From the NCBI GenBank assembly GCA_951812615.1, contig CATOSU010000002.1, positions 62,001-126,000 on the forward strand: DNA of 64,000 bases. Reading direction: 5' to 3'. Below are positions 8,530 to 16,899 of the stretch, piece by piece. Within the stretch, counting starts at the first letter, position 1, and every line of letters starts with the position of its first letter. Source of the stretch: an uncultured Paracoccaceae bacterium (GTDB lineage Bacteria > Pseudomonadota > Alphaproteobacteria > Rhodobacterales > Rhodobacteraceae). The notes under the pieces were generated by a model. That model did no database searches. It was not told where the DNA came from and saw only the letters and a list, made by a program, of their open reading frames with translations. The position numbers were made by a program, and so were the translations under genes.

Positions 8530-9549
8530 ATGACCGGAACACTGATCTCAGCAGAAGTGGACTATGAGGCCCATGGAAAACAGTCCGGCTATCTGCGCGT
8601 GCCGCATTCGGTGCACCGTTCGGCCTATGGCTGGCTGCCGGTGCCCGTGACGGTTATCCACAATGGCGAAGGGCCAACGCTGGTGATGGCGGGCGGCAAC
8701 CATGGCGACGAGTATGAAGGTCAGATCGCCATTTCCCGGCTGGCGCAGGAAATCGCGCCGGCGCAGATCCGAGGCCGCCTCATATTACTGCCGATGCTCA
8801 ACTTTCCGGCCGCGCAGGCGGGCACGCGGACCTCGCCGATTGATGATGGCAACCTCAACAGGTTGTTTCCCGGTGACCCGAAAGGCAGCCCAAGCGAGAT
8901 GATCGCGCATTACTATGAAGAGGTGGTGATGCCGCTGGCCGACTATGCCGTTGATCTGCACTCAGGTGGCAGCTCGCTATTCTACCCCGCCACGTTGCTG
9001 CGCGGCATGGGCCACGGCCCGGAAGAGGCGGCTGCGCTCAAACAGATGCAAGCGGCGCTTGATCTGCCCTATGCATGGGTGTTCACTTCCGGCGGCGGGC
9101 GTGCCAGCACCGCGCGCACCGCCATGGGTGCGGCCAACCGCAAGGGTGTGGTCAATGTCATGGCCGAGCTTGGCGGCGCGGGCGTGGTGACACCGGATAT
9201 TCTGAAACGCACAGAGCGCGGGCTGCGCCGTTTGATGCACAGTCTCGGGATGCTGCCCGATTATGCGCCCGATGCTGCTGACGGCACCCGCGAACTCAAT
9301 GTGCGTGGCTCTGTCTATGCCTATGACGAGGGTGTGTTCGAGCCCTTTAAATCTATTGGCGACGAGGTGTCCGGGGGCGAGGTTGTCGGGCTGGTCCACC
9401 ACCCGGACACGCCGCAGAAAACGCCTGATGAAGTTACGTCGCCCTATGCTGGGATTGTCCTCTGCCAGCGCGCTATGGCCCCTGTGCGGCGCGGTGACGC
9501 GATCTATCAGATTGCTGCTGATGCCGTGACTGATCGGAGTAACGCATGA
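8530..9549 (+). CDS. Succinylglutamate desuccinylase/aspartoacylase (AstE/AspA, M14-like) family protein
   Basis: A 339-residue zinc-dependent amidohydrolase of the type that removes acyl groups from N-acylated amino acids, related to the DoeB branch of ectoine catabolism. Metal-ligand motifs are GGNHGDEYEG and DLHSGG. PMLNFPAAQAGTR and DDGNLNRLFPG are typical of the family. The ATG at 8530 is preceded by AGGA nine bases upstream; ATG at 8506 is a possible alternative. It is the first gene of an ArsR-controlled operon ending in arsD-arsA, an unusual setting. The substrate is unknown; an N-acyl or conjugated thiol amino acid is conceivable but speculative. Confidence 0.85.
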   Translation: MTGTLISAEVDYEAHGKQSGYLRVPHSVHRSAYGWLPVPVTVIHNGEGPTLVMAGGNHGDEYEGQIAISRLAQEIAPAQIRGRLILLPMLNFPAAQAGTRTSPIDDGNLNRLFPGDPKGSPSEMIAHYYEEVVMPLADYAVDLHSGGSSLFYPATLLRGMGHGPEEAAALKQMQAALDLPYAWVFTSGGGRASTARTAMGAANRKGVVNVMAELGGAGVVTPDILKRTERGLRRLMHSLGMLPDYAPDAADGTRELNVRGSVYAYDEGVFEPFKSIGDEVSGGEVVGLVHHPDTPQKTPDEVTSPYAGIVLCQRAMAPVRRGDAIYQIAADAVTDRSNA

Positions 9550-9587
9550 GCAAGCACATAGTTTGCCTTGGGGTCAATGATGTCTGA
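9546..9587 (+). other. 13-codon ORF between deacylase and PLP lyase genes
   Basis: ATG overlaps the deacylase stop (ATGA), and the frame reads MSKHIVCLGVNDV then TGA at 9585-9587, overlapping the start of the PLP-enzyme gene. It could be a translational-coupling leader or the surviving first codons of a deleted gene. There is no further support. Confidence 0.3.
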
Positions 9588-10785
9588 GTTTGACTTTGAT
9601 ACAGAGATTGACCGTCGAGCGGTTCCGGCGCTCAAGGTGCAGAGGAAGGTGCTGGGCGCGGACGGGATGGACCTGTTTGCCGGCGGTGTCGCCGATATGG
9701 ATTTCGCAGCGCCACCTGCCGTTCTTGAGGCGATGAAAACACGCGCGGCGCATGGTGTCTTCGGGTATGAAGCCGTGCCTGACGGGCTGATGCCGGCACT
9801 GACAGGCTGGCTTCAATCGCGCCACGGCTGGCACCTTGACGCGAGCCATATCCTGCGCGCGCCCAATGTGCTGAACTCCTTGTCGATGGCGGCCAACCTC
9901 TTCACCGATCCGGGCAATGGCATCATCATCCAGCCACCGGTGTTCTTTGATTTTGCTGACATCATTGCTGAAAACGGACGGCGCATGGTGGCCAATCCAC
10001 TGGTTCTGCAGGCCGGACGTTACGAGATGGATTTCGCCGGGCTCGAACAGCTGGCCAGTGACCCATCCAACAAAATGCTGTTTCTGTGCAATCCGCACAA
10101 CCCCGTTGGCCGCGTTTGGACACGGGCGGAACTGACGCGTCTGGGCGAGATCTGCCGTGCCCATGATGTGCTTGTCGTGGCTGATGAAATCCACGCCGAC
10201 ATCACCTTTCCGGGACATACCTATACGCCGTTTGCCGCGCTGTCACAGGCGGATGCGCTGAACAGCATCACCTGCCTGTCACCAGCCAAAAGCTTCAACA
10301 TTGCCGCCTGTTGTTCGTCGTTTACCGTTGTGCCTGACGCCACGAGGCGCGCAGCCTTTCAAGCTGAGAACAGCCGCCTGACTGTCAACAAGAACAACGC
10401 TTTTGCCAGTGTCGCCATGCAGGCGGCCTATGAAAGCGGCGGGCCGTGGCTGGAGGCCGTGATTGACTATATTCAGGGCAACCTCGACCTGGTGCGCAGG
10501 GCGCTTGCGGGTCTTGACGCCGCAACACTGATCGAGCCGGAGGGCACATTCCTGCTCTGGCTCGATTTCCGCGCTCTAGGGTTGTCGCCCGACGCATTGA
10601 CCGCCTTTCTGCGCCAGAAGGCCGGATGGGCCGTCACCCGCGGCCAGTCCTTCGGGCCTGAAGGTGAGGGCTTTGCCCGCCTCAACATCGCCTGCCCACG
10701 GGCGCGTCTGGACACCGCTTTGCAACACCTTTCAAAGGCCGTCCTGGCCCACACCACACCGACACAATCAGGAGAACCCAAATGA
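9577..10785 (+). CDS. PatB/MalY-type PLP-dependent C-S lyase (fold-type I aminotransferase)
   Basis: About 402 residues, the usual length for PatB/MalY cystathionine beta-lyase-like enzymes, which split cysteine-S-conjugates or cystathionine into a thiol, pyruvate and ammonia. Family marks are GVADMDFAAPPAV near the N-terminus, FLCNPHNPVGR, VVADEIHADI, and the PLP lysine in SPAKSFNIAA. Two adjacent ATGs (9577, 9580) are possible starts. The gene overlaps arsD by four bases (ATGA), so it is truly part of the arsenic-type operon. Release or processing of thiol compounds would fit an arsenical response, but that is inference. An aminotransferase activity cannot be excluded. Confidence 0.85.
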   Translation: MMSEFDFDTEIDRRAVPALKVQRKVLGADGMDLFAGGVADMDFAAPPAVLEAMKTRAAHGVFGYEAVPDGLMPALTGWLQSRHGWHLDASHILRAPNVLNSLSMAANLFTDPGNGIIIQPPVFFDFADIIAENGRRMVANPLVLQAGRYEMDFAGLEQLASDPSNKMLFLCNPHNPVGRVWTRAELTRLGEICRAHDVLVVADEIHADITFPGHTYTPFAALSQADALNSITCLSPAKSFNIAACCSSFTVVPDATRRAAFQAENSRLTVNKNNAFASVAMQAAYESGGPWLEAVIDYIQGNLDLVRRALAGLDAATLIEPEGTFLLWLDFRALGLSPDALTAFLRQKAGWAVTRGQSFGPEGEGFARLNIACPRARLDTALQHLSKAVLAHTTPTQSGEPK

Positions 10786-11162
10786 CCGATATTGCCGTTT
10801 ATGACCCCGCCATGTGCTGTTCGACCGGCATCTGCGGTGCAGAAGTGGATCAACAACTGGTCACTTTTGCCGCCGATCTCGACTGGCTGAAGTCTCAAGG
10901 CGTTGCCGTCACGCGCATTAACCTGTCGCAGGAACCGGCGAAGTTTGCCGAGAACGAGACCGTCAAATCTGTGCTGGAAAGCAAGGGTGTTGAAGGCCTG
11001 CCCGTTGTCCTGACCGGTGGCGAGATGAGTTCAGCCGGACGCTACCCTGACCGCGCAGAACTGGCCCGGTTTGCAGGCGTGTCCTTGGTGGTGGACGCTG
11101 CTCCGGCAGCCAACTCTGGCTGCTGCGGCAGCTCTGAAGAAAAAACATCTGGTTGCTGCTGA
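10782..11162 (+). CDS. arsD: Arsenite metallochaperone ArsD
   Basis: A 126-residue protein. ArsD carries As(III) to the ArsA ATPase and weakly represses ars operons. The essential Cys triad is in place: Cys12, Cys13 and Cys18 in PAMCCSTGIC. Two more vicinal Cys pairs occur at the C-terminus (SGCCGSS...SGCC), as in plasmid ArsD. VEGLPVVLTGG and GRYPDRAELA are also family-typical. The start overlaps the preceding stop codon, implying coupled translation. arsA begins 34 bases after the stop. Confidence 0.95.
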   Translation: MTDIAVYDPAMCCSTGICGAEVDQQLVTFAADLDWLKSQGVAVTRINLSQEPAKFAENETVKSVLESKGVEGLPVVLTGGEMSSAGRYPDRAELARFAGVSLVVDAAPAANSGCCGSSEEKTSGCC

Positions 11163-11196
11163 ACCGCCCTGCCGACACATAGAAGTGAGTGAACCA

Positions 11197-12969
11197 ATGT
11201 TCAAAAATTTGCCCAAGTTTGTGTTTTTCACCGGAAAAGGGGGCGTCGGGAAGACGTCGCTCGCCTGTGCCACCACGCTAGATCTGGCCAGCCAGGGCAA
11301 GAAAATCCTGCTGGTCAGCACGGATCCGGCTTCCAATGTCGGGCAGGTTTTTGAAACGGAAATCGGAAATACCATCACGCCGATCCCTACCACCTCGGGC
11401 GTTGATGCGATCGAGATCAATCCCGAGGAAGCGGCGGCAGATTACCGTGAACGGATTGTCGGGCCGATGCGGGGTATCCTGCCACAAGAGGCGCTGGTCA
11501 GCATTGAAGAACAGCTCAGCGGCGCGTGTACCATCGAGATTGCAGCCTTTGACGAGTTCACGGCATTGCTGACCGACAATGAACTGGTGGAGCGTTACGA
11601 TCACGTCGTGTTCGACACCGCCCCCACAGGCCATACGATCCGGATGCTGAAGCTTCCCGGCGCGTCGTCGGGCTTTTTGGAAGAAGGCAAAGGCGATGCG
11701 TCTTGCCTTGGACCGCTGGCCGGGCTGGAAAAACAGCGCGACCGCTATGCAGCGGCAGTGGACCGGTTGTCGGACGACGCAGCCACGCGGCTGGTTCTGG
11801 TGGCGCGGCCAAGGGCTTCGGCCCTGGGCGAGGTTGCCCGGACGTCACTGGAGCTGGCAGATATCGGCATCAGGAACCAGCATCTGGCGGTCAACGGTAT
11901 GATGCCAGAGGATGCCGGTGGCGACCCGTTGGCAGAGGCACTGCTCAAACGTGATCAGGACGCAATGGCCGCGATGCCTTCTGACGTCGCGGCGCTGCCA
12001 CGCACCGTCTTCCCACTGCGCTCGGAGAACCTTGTTGGACTTGCGGCGCTGAAACGCTTTGCAGCAGGCGATGACGACAAAATCGATGCGGCACAGCCTG
12101 CCGGGGCAGCGGCCAAAGAAATGCCCCCGCTGGGTGCGCTGGTGGATGATCTGGAAGGCGCGGGCAAAGGGCTTGTGATGTTCATGGGCAAGGGCGGCGT
12201 CGGCAAAACCACCATGGCCGCCGCCGTTGCAACAGAGTTGGCCTCACGCGGCCACGATGTTTTGCTGACCACAACTGACCCGGCAGCGCATATCAATGAA
12301 ACGCTGGCAGGTGATCAACCCGGCCTCACTGTCAGCCGAATTGACCCCGCCGTGGAAACCGCCAATTACCGCAAAAGCGTGATGGCCACAAAGGGCAAGG
12401 ACCTTGACGACCAGGCGCGCGCGATGCTGGAAGAAGACCTGCGCTCGCCCTGCACTGAAGAGATCGCTGTCTTTCAGGCCTTCTCAAAGGTGATCCGCGA
12501 AAGCAGCCGCAAGTTCGTGATCATGGACACCGCACCCACCGGCCACACGCTGTTGCTGTTGGATGCAACGGGGTCTTACCACAAAGATATCATGCGCCAT
12601 CAGGGCGCGTCAGGCAGCACCCGCCTTGTCACCCCGATGATGCGCCTGCAGGACCCAGAGCAGACGAAAATCATGATCGTGACCTTGCCGGAAACCACGC
12701 CGGTGCTTGAGGCGGCCCACCTTCAGGATGACCTGCGCCGCGCCGGGATCGAACCCTGGGGATGGATCATCAACTCAAGCCTCGCGGCTGCCGATACCGG
12801 GCAGCCACTGCTGCGCAAACGCGCAGGCTCTGAGCAAGAGCAGATCACCAAGGTGCGCGATGTTCTTGCAAAACGCCACGCTGTCGTTCCTATTCAGGCG
12901 CAAGAGCCGATTGGTGCGAAAAAGCTGTCAGCCTTGTGCCGCGACCGCACCGTCCCGGCAGCGGCATGA
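11197..12969 (+). CDS. arsA: Arsenite-transporting ATPase ArsA (two-domain)
   Basis: A 590-residue duplicated ATPase that normally drives the ArsB or Acr3 arsenite pump at the inner membrane. The P-loop GKGGVGKT is at about residues 13-20 and again near 331. Each half has DTAPTGHT. The three metalloid-binding cysteines known from plasmid R773 ArsA have counterparts here: Cys111 (SGACTIE), Cys170 (DASCLGP) and Cys419 (RSPCTEE). The ATG at 11197 is chosen because it opens the first P-loop domain directly; the upstream open frame covers arsD. No arsB, acr3 or arsC is found in the window, so its pump must be elsewhere or it serves another partner. Confidence 0.95.
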   Translation: MFKNLPKFVFFTGKGGVGKTSLACATTLDLASQGKKILLVSTDPASNVGQVFETEIGNTITPIPTTSGVDAIEINPEEAAADYRERIVGPMRGILPQEALVSIEEQLSGACTIEIAAFDEFTALLTDNELVERYDHVVFDTAPTGHTIRMLKLPGASSGFLEEGKGDASCLGPLAGLEKQRDRYAAAVDRLSDDAATRLVLVARPRASALGEVARTSLELADIGIRNQHLAVNGMMPEDAGGDPLAEALLKRDQDAMAAMPSDVAALPRTVFPLRSENLVGLAALKRFAAGDDDKIDAAQPAGAAAKEMPPLGALVDDLEGAGKGLVMFMGKGGVGKTTMAAAVATELASRGHDVLLTTTDPAAHINETLAGDQPGLTVSRIDPAVETANYRKSVMATKGKDLDDQARAMLEEDLRSPCTEEIAVFQAFSKVIRESSRKFVIMDTAPTGHTLLLLDATGSYHKDIMRHQGASGSTRLVTPMMRLQDPEQTKIMIVTLPETTPVLEAAHLQDDLRRAGIEPWGWIINSSLAAADTGQPLLRKRAGSEQEQITKVRDVLAKRHAVVPIQAQEPIGAKKLSALCRDRTVPAAA

Positions 12970-13008
12970 GCCGCAGAAGTTTTGTGGTTGTGGACAGCCT
13001 GATCTGAA

Positions 13009-13038
13009 TGGCCCGGCTTGATTGTTAATACCGGGCCA
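13009..13038 (+). terminator. Hairpin after arsA
   Basis: An 8-bp perfect stem, TGGCCCGG at 13009-13016 and CCGGGCCA at 13031-13038, with a 14-base AT-rich loop, 39 bases after the arsA stop. It lacks a T-tract, so it may be a weak or Rho-assisted terminator. Confidence 0.5.
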
Positions 13039-13126
13039 GCCTTGGTTCCATCCGGTTAACGGGTTCCATTCCATTCGCCTCGCGCAGTTCGTTGAACCAT
13101 TTGTGCATGGCGCGTGGGCGGTCCCG

Positions 13127-14785
13127 TCATTTTACGCAAACACCGTGTTGTCGCAGCAGGAACCGTTGGATTTTGCCGCTGGGTGTCTTCGGTAGTTCGG
13201 TCACGAATTCGACAAGCCGGGGATAGGCGTGAGCAGAGAGGCGCTGTTTGACATAATCCTTCAGTTCCGCGGCCAGCTCGTCACTGCCTTCCCCGCCCTC
13301 CGCCAGAACGATGACCGCTTTCACGATTTCGGTCCGTTCCTTGTCCGGCACACCAACAACGGCCGCCTCTGTCACCGCGGGATGTTCGATCAGCGCGCTT
13401 TCAACGTCAAACGGTCCGATGCGATAGCCCGAAGACGTAATAACGTCGTCGTTCCGTCCCACGAAGGTGATGCATCCGTGTTCATCCCGCTCCACCGTGT
13501 CCCCGGTCAGATAGTACCCGTTCTCGATCGATTTGCTGCCTTTGTTCAGGTATCCGCCAAAGAACAAGAGCGGCGACTCATCAATATTCACGGCCAGTTG
13601 ACCCGGCTCGTTTACATTGGCAACGCTGCCATCCTCAGCCAGAACCTCGACCCTGTATCCCGGCATAGCATAGCCGGCCGATCCCGGACGCACCGGATGG
13701 TCGAGCCCGTGATGGTTGTTCACCAGCATACCCGTTTCTGTCTGCCCATAATGATCTTTGATCGGCGCATTCAGTTCCGTCTCGAACCAGCGGATGACCT
13801 CGGGGTTCAGCGGTTCGCCTGCGCTGCTGATACAGCGGATCTGATCACGCAGCTGTGCCGCGCGCTCGGTTCCCGACGCGATGATCAGCCGAAACGCAGT
13901 GGGCGCGCCGGCAAAGTTGGTCACCCTCAATCTCGAAATCACGTCATATGTGCTGTCCACTGTGAATGGCCCTTCGACCAGAGTGGTTGAGTGACCCAGC
14001 AGCAGAGGGCCGATCACTGCATAGTAGAGCCCATAGGCCCAGCCCGGATCGGCAATGTTCCAGAAAACATCCTCAGGCCGCAGGTCGATCCCTTCGGTCA
14101 TGTAAGACCGAAAGGCAGGCAGGGCGTTTAGCGGAACCGGCACACCCTTTGCGGGTCCTGTCGTCCCGGAGGTCGCCATCATGAACATGAGATCGTCGCC
14201 GCTCCGCAAAACCGGGGCGAACTCAGCTGACTGCGCAGCCATTGTCCGACGGACGTCAATCTCTCCGGAAACAAGCGCCTGTGGGCTGTCCACGATCATC
14301 GCGACAGGCGGACACCCCTGCACATTGTCGAGCTTGTCGCGGTTCGCAACGTCGGTCACAACCAGTTTCGCGCCACTCATGGTCAAACGGTCCCGGATCG
14401 CCTTGGGACCAAAGGCTGTGAACAACGGCTGATAGGCCACACCAGCCCGCAGTGCGCCCAGAACAACCGCCACCAGATCCGGGGTCCGCGGCAACAGACC
14501 TGCCACGATGTCGCCGGGTTGGATGCCCTGTTCCTTCAGCAGGTTGGCAAAGCGGGCGGCTTCGTCGCGCAACTCGGTAAAGCTGCGCGTCTCATGGTGC
14601 CCGTCCAGCGCAATCCAGTCCAAAGCTTGGGGATCGCCCTGCAAATGGGCATCACAGCATTCCACGCAAGCATTGATCCCGTCGCTGAAACTGCCGGAAA
14701 AGAGAGACCTTGCAGCATCCAAATCAAAGCTGTCCAACGCTTTGGAGTAGTCGGGGGAACTCCCAGTGCCAAGATGCAACGCCAT
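13127..14785 (-). CDS. Acyl-CoA synthetase, AMP-binding (acetyl/medium-chain type)
   Basis: A 552-residue ANL-superfamily ligase that activates a carboxylic acid to acyl-AMP and then acyl-CoA. The P-loop-like A3 motif is TSGTTGPAKGVP, the A5 region is HYGQTETGM, the hinge is FVGRNDDVITSSGYRIG and the catalytic lysine motif is ELPKTPSGKIQR near the C-terminus. The chain is of normal length and looks intact. The gene stands alone, convergent with arsA, with IS66 debris immediately upstream, so its native promoter may have been replaced. The exact acid cannot be read from sequence. Confidence 0.88.
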   Translation of the reverse strand: MALHLGTGSSPDYSKALDSFDLDAARSLFSGSFSDGINACVECCDAHLQGDPQALDWIALDGHHETRSFTELRDEAARFANLLKEQGIQPGDIVAGLLPRTPDLVAVVLGALRAGVAYQPLFTAFGPKAIRDRLTMSGAKLVVTDVANRDKLDNVQGCPPVAMIVDSPQALVSGEIDVRRTMAAQSAEFAPVLRSGDDLMFMMATSGTTGPAKGVPVPLNALPAFRSYMTEGIDLRPEDVFWNIADPGWAYGLYYAVIGPLLLGHSTTLVEGPFTVDSTYDVISRLRVTNFAGAPTAFRLIIASGTERAAQLRDQIRCISSAGEPLNPEVIRWFETELNAPIKDHYGQTETGMLVNNHHGLDHPVRPGSAGYAMPGYRVEVLAEDGSVANVNEPGQLAVNIDESPLLFFGGYLNKGSKSIENGYYLTGDTVERDEHGCITFVGRNDDVITSSGYRIGPFDVESALIEHPAVTEAAVVGVPDKERTEIVKAVIVLAEGGEGSDELAAELKDYVKQRLSAHAYPRLVEFVTELPKTPSGKIQRFLLRQHGVCVK

Positions 14786-14999
14786 TGAAACCTATCCCTG
14801 CTTATGCAATCGACAATTACCCTGCACCCAAATGGATCGAAACTCCACGGTAGAGCGTCGTCCATATAACCTGCAACATATCCGGCACCCCTGAAGAAGT
14901 TTTCGCATTCGTCGCGGGGGAAGAATTCGCAGGTTTTGGCGACCGGCTGGAACAGGGCATCGAAGGTTCGTGGTCTTTCGGCAACTGAAGGTTGCATCA

Positions 15000-15240
15000 C
15001 CGGAACTCCGGCCCCCACTGGAATGTCCCAAGGGAAGAAGAGCGCCCCGGTATCGGGCAACAACAAACCTTTCTTTTTCAGCTCATGCCGCCAGGCGTAA
15101 ATCTGCTGCCGCGTAATCTCGTGGCGATGCGCCACCTGCGTCACCGTTGCCCCGCCAATCCCCACCGATGTTACAATCTCGAGCTTGTCTTCGTCACTCC
15201 AGAAACGTCGCCGCTCCACCCCAAGAACTTCTCCACGCAT
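15000..15240 (-). pseudogene. IS66-family accessory gene tnpA, 5' remnant
   Basis: From the ATG at 15240 the frame reads MRGEVLGVERRRFWSDEDK and a helix-turn-helix segment (ATVTQVAHRHEITRQQIYAW), then HELKKKGLL, which is the usual start of IS66 TnpA. After about VPVMQPS the similarity is lost and the frame runs into the acyl-CoA synthetase region. tnpB and the IS66 transposase are absent. The remnant lies directly upstream of the acyl-CoA synthetase gene. Confidence 0.75.
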
Positions 15241-15921
15241 CGCAGTTCCCAAATAAGACACGTCGTTAAAGACGTCGTTAATGACCTGTCTTAGATCACA
15301 ACCTGAAGCTCAGACAGGCGGTGCCAAGGACGCGGTTACGGAAATCATTGCCGATTTCCAGTCTGGCATTGCAGCCCGGTGGCAGGAAGGATCAACTTTG
15401 CAATCGCACAACAGGGTCTTGGAAAAGCAAGAACAAGTGGGAACGGAATCTTGGAAGCAATCAGAAGTGCAGTCAGATGAATTCGAACTCGTCTTAGCTA
15501 AGACAGTGGTGCTGCCCTTTATGCAACGCAGAGACAGCGCCACTCGGCCAGGGCAGTGGTTCGGTTTAGTCGACCGCAACTCAAGATCCTCTGATACGAT
15601 CCAATTGCTGACATTCGTTAACGTTGCAGCTTTGGTTAGAAGGGGCGCGCAGCCGCCGGTCTCGGCGACCACTTCGACGCGTGGGGCAGCCATTCAACAC
15701 TGCGAACTCGCGACTCCGGCCCTAAACGACATCTTCGCCCGGGAACCGACTTTCGTTGGGAGCCGAGTTGCGGACAGAGTTGCCGTTCACCGCTGCTGTA
15801 GCAAAGTCCGGTTTCCGCACTTCGCGTTCACGGTAGACCTGCCAGAGCGGCAAGCTGACGAGAATTCTTTTTGGTTCCGCAAGATTTCTTATTGCGGGAC
15901 GGCGTTGACCGACGAGGTCGC
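15241..15921. other. Gene-poor stretch beside IS66 debris
   Basis: An open plus-strand frame (15281-16141) and a minus-strand frame (15310-15693) cross this stretch. Neither has recognisable motifs, and the plus frame overlaps the dehydrogenase gene on the other strand. I assign no gene. It probably contains decayed mobile DNA. Confidence 0.4.
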
Positions 15922-16899
15922 CTATTTGAACCAACTCGCATTCACTAGGTCGTCAGAAGTTTCACCGCGCGCAACAAAGCCGACCGTGTTTTCGGCACAG
16001 CACATGGACATTCTTAATGTGCTTTCCGGCGTCACGCCGGCTATGTGGGGAGAAAGGATGATACGGTCGCTTGTTGTAGCGTTGGTCGCGTTGCCGGGTG
16101 GTTCCACTGAAAACGTATCCAGTCCGGCACCGATTAAATGACCGGCGTCGATCGCATTTACGAGTGCGGCCTCATCGACGACGCCGCCCCTTGCAGCGTT
16201 GATTAGGATGCTTCCCGGCCGCATTTGTGCGAGTGCCGTTTCGTCGATCATATTTCGGGTGCTTTCGGTTAATGGGACGTGCAGGCTGACGGCGTCGCTA
16301 GCAGCCAGAGCTTCTTCCAATGTCGCGAATGGAGTCACGTCCGCGGGGAATGGCCTTGTGCGGACCGGATCGTAGGCGACCACGTCCATGCCGAACGCGC
16401 GAGCCAGGTGGGCGACGCGCTCGCCGATTGCGCCGAACCCTATTACGCCAAGCGTTTGCCCGTGGAGTTCTGCGATATCCGGTGTCCCCGGGCGCCATCC
16501 CCCTGAACGAACGAGTGCATCATGTTGAATAACGCGTTTTCGCACGGCTAGAAGCATCGCAAAGACATGTTCCGCGACGGCGATTGCGTTTCGTCCCGGT
16601 GCGGCGAATACCGGGATGCCGCGCCGCGTCGCTTCGTCGATATCGATGTCGTCGTATCCGGCACCGTGATTGGCGATGCATTTCAGATTTGGGTTTGCGT
16701 CAAAGCAGGGGCCGTTGATGACGCCAGACCTGACGATCAGGGCATCCGGTCGGTGGGCCGCCATGAGTTCGATCAGTTCCACCTGACCGGGGTCCGGGCT
16801 GCTTTGAATGATCGTGAATCTGATGGCGCGCAACATTTCCTCCGCCGGAGGTAACAATGGCCATCCGGTGACCAGAACCTTTGTACCGGAATCTCTCAA
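15922..16899 (-). CDS. D-isomer-specific 2-hydroxyacid dehydrogenase (NAD-dependent)
   Basis: A 325-residue reductase of the phosphoglycerate/glyoxylate dehydrogenase family. The Rossmann motif is GVIGFGAIGERVA, the catalytic Arg lies in INAARGGVVDE, the Glu in the DTFSVEPP region and the His in ILSPHIAGVT. The likely start is TTG at 16899, whose bases overlap the stop of the preceding MttB-type gene (TTGA), so the two form one transcript. That linkage suggests it reduces or oxidises a product of quaternary-amine breakdown such as a 2-oxo or 2-hydroxy acid. The substrate is not readable. Confidence 0.85.
   Translation of the reverse strand: MRDSGTKVLVTGWPLLPPAEEMLRAIRFTIIQSSPDPGQVELIELMAAHRPDALIVRSGVINGPCFDANPNLKCIANHGAGYDDIDIDEATRRGIPVFAAPGRNAIAVAEHVFAMLLAVRKRVIQHDALVRSGGWRPGTPDIAELHGQTLGVIGFGAIGERVAHLARAFGMDVVAYDPVRTRPFPADVTPFATLEEALAASDAVSLHVPLTESTRNMIDETALAQMRPGSILINAARGGVVDEAALVNAIDAGHLIGAGLDTFSVEPPGNATNATTSDRIILSPHIAGVTPESTLRMSMCCAENTVGFVARGETSDDLVNASWFK

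Noticed and set aside
15281..16141. 286-residue plus-strand open frame
   Set aside because: No recognisable motif, erratic composition, and its last 220 bases lie antisense to the well-supported 2-hydroxyacid dehydrogenase gene.
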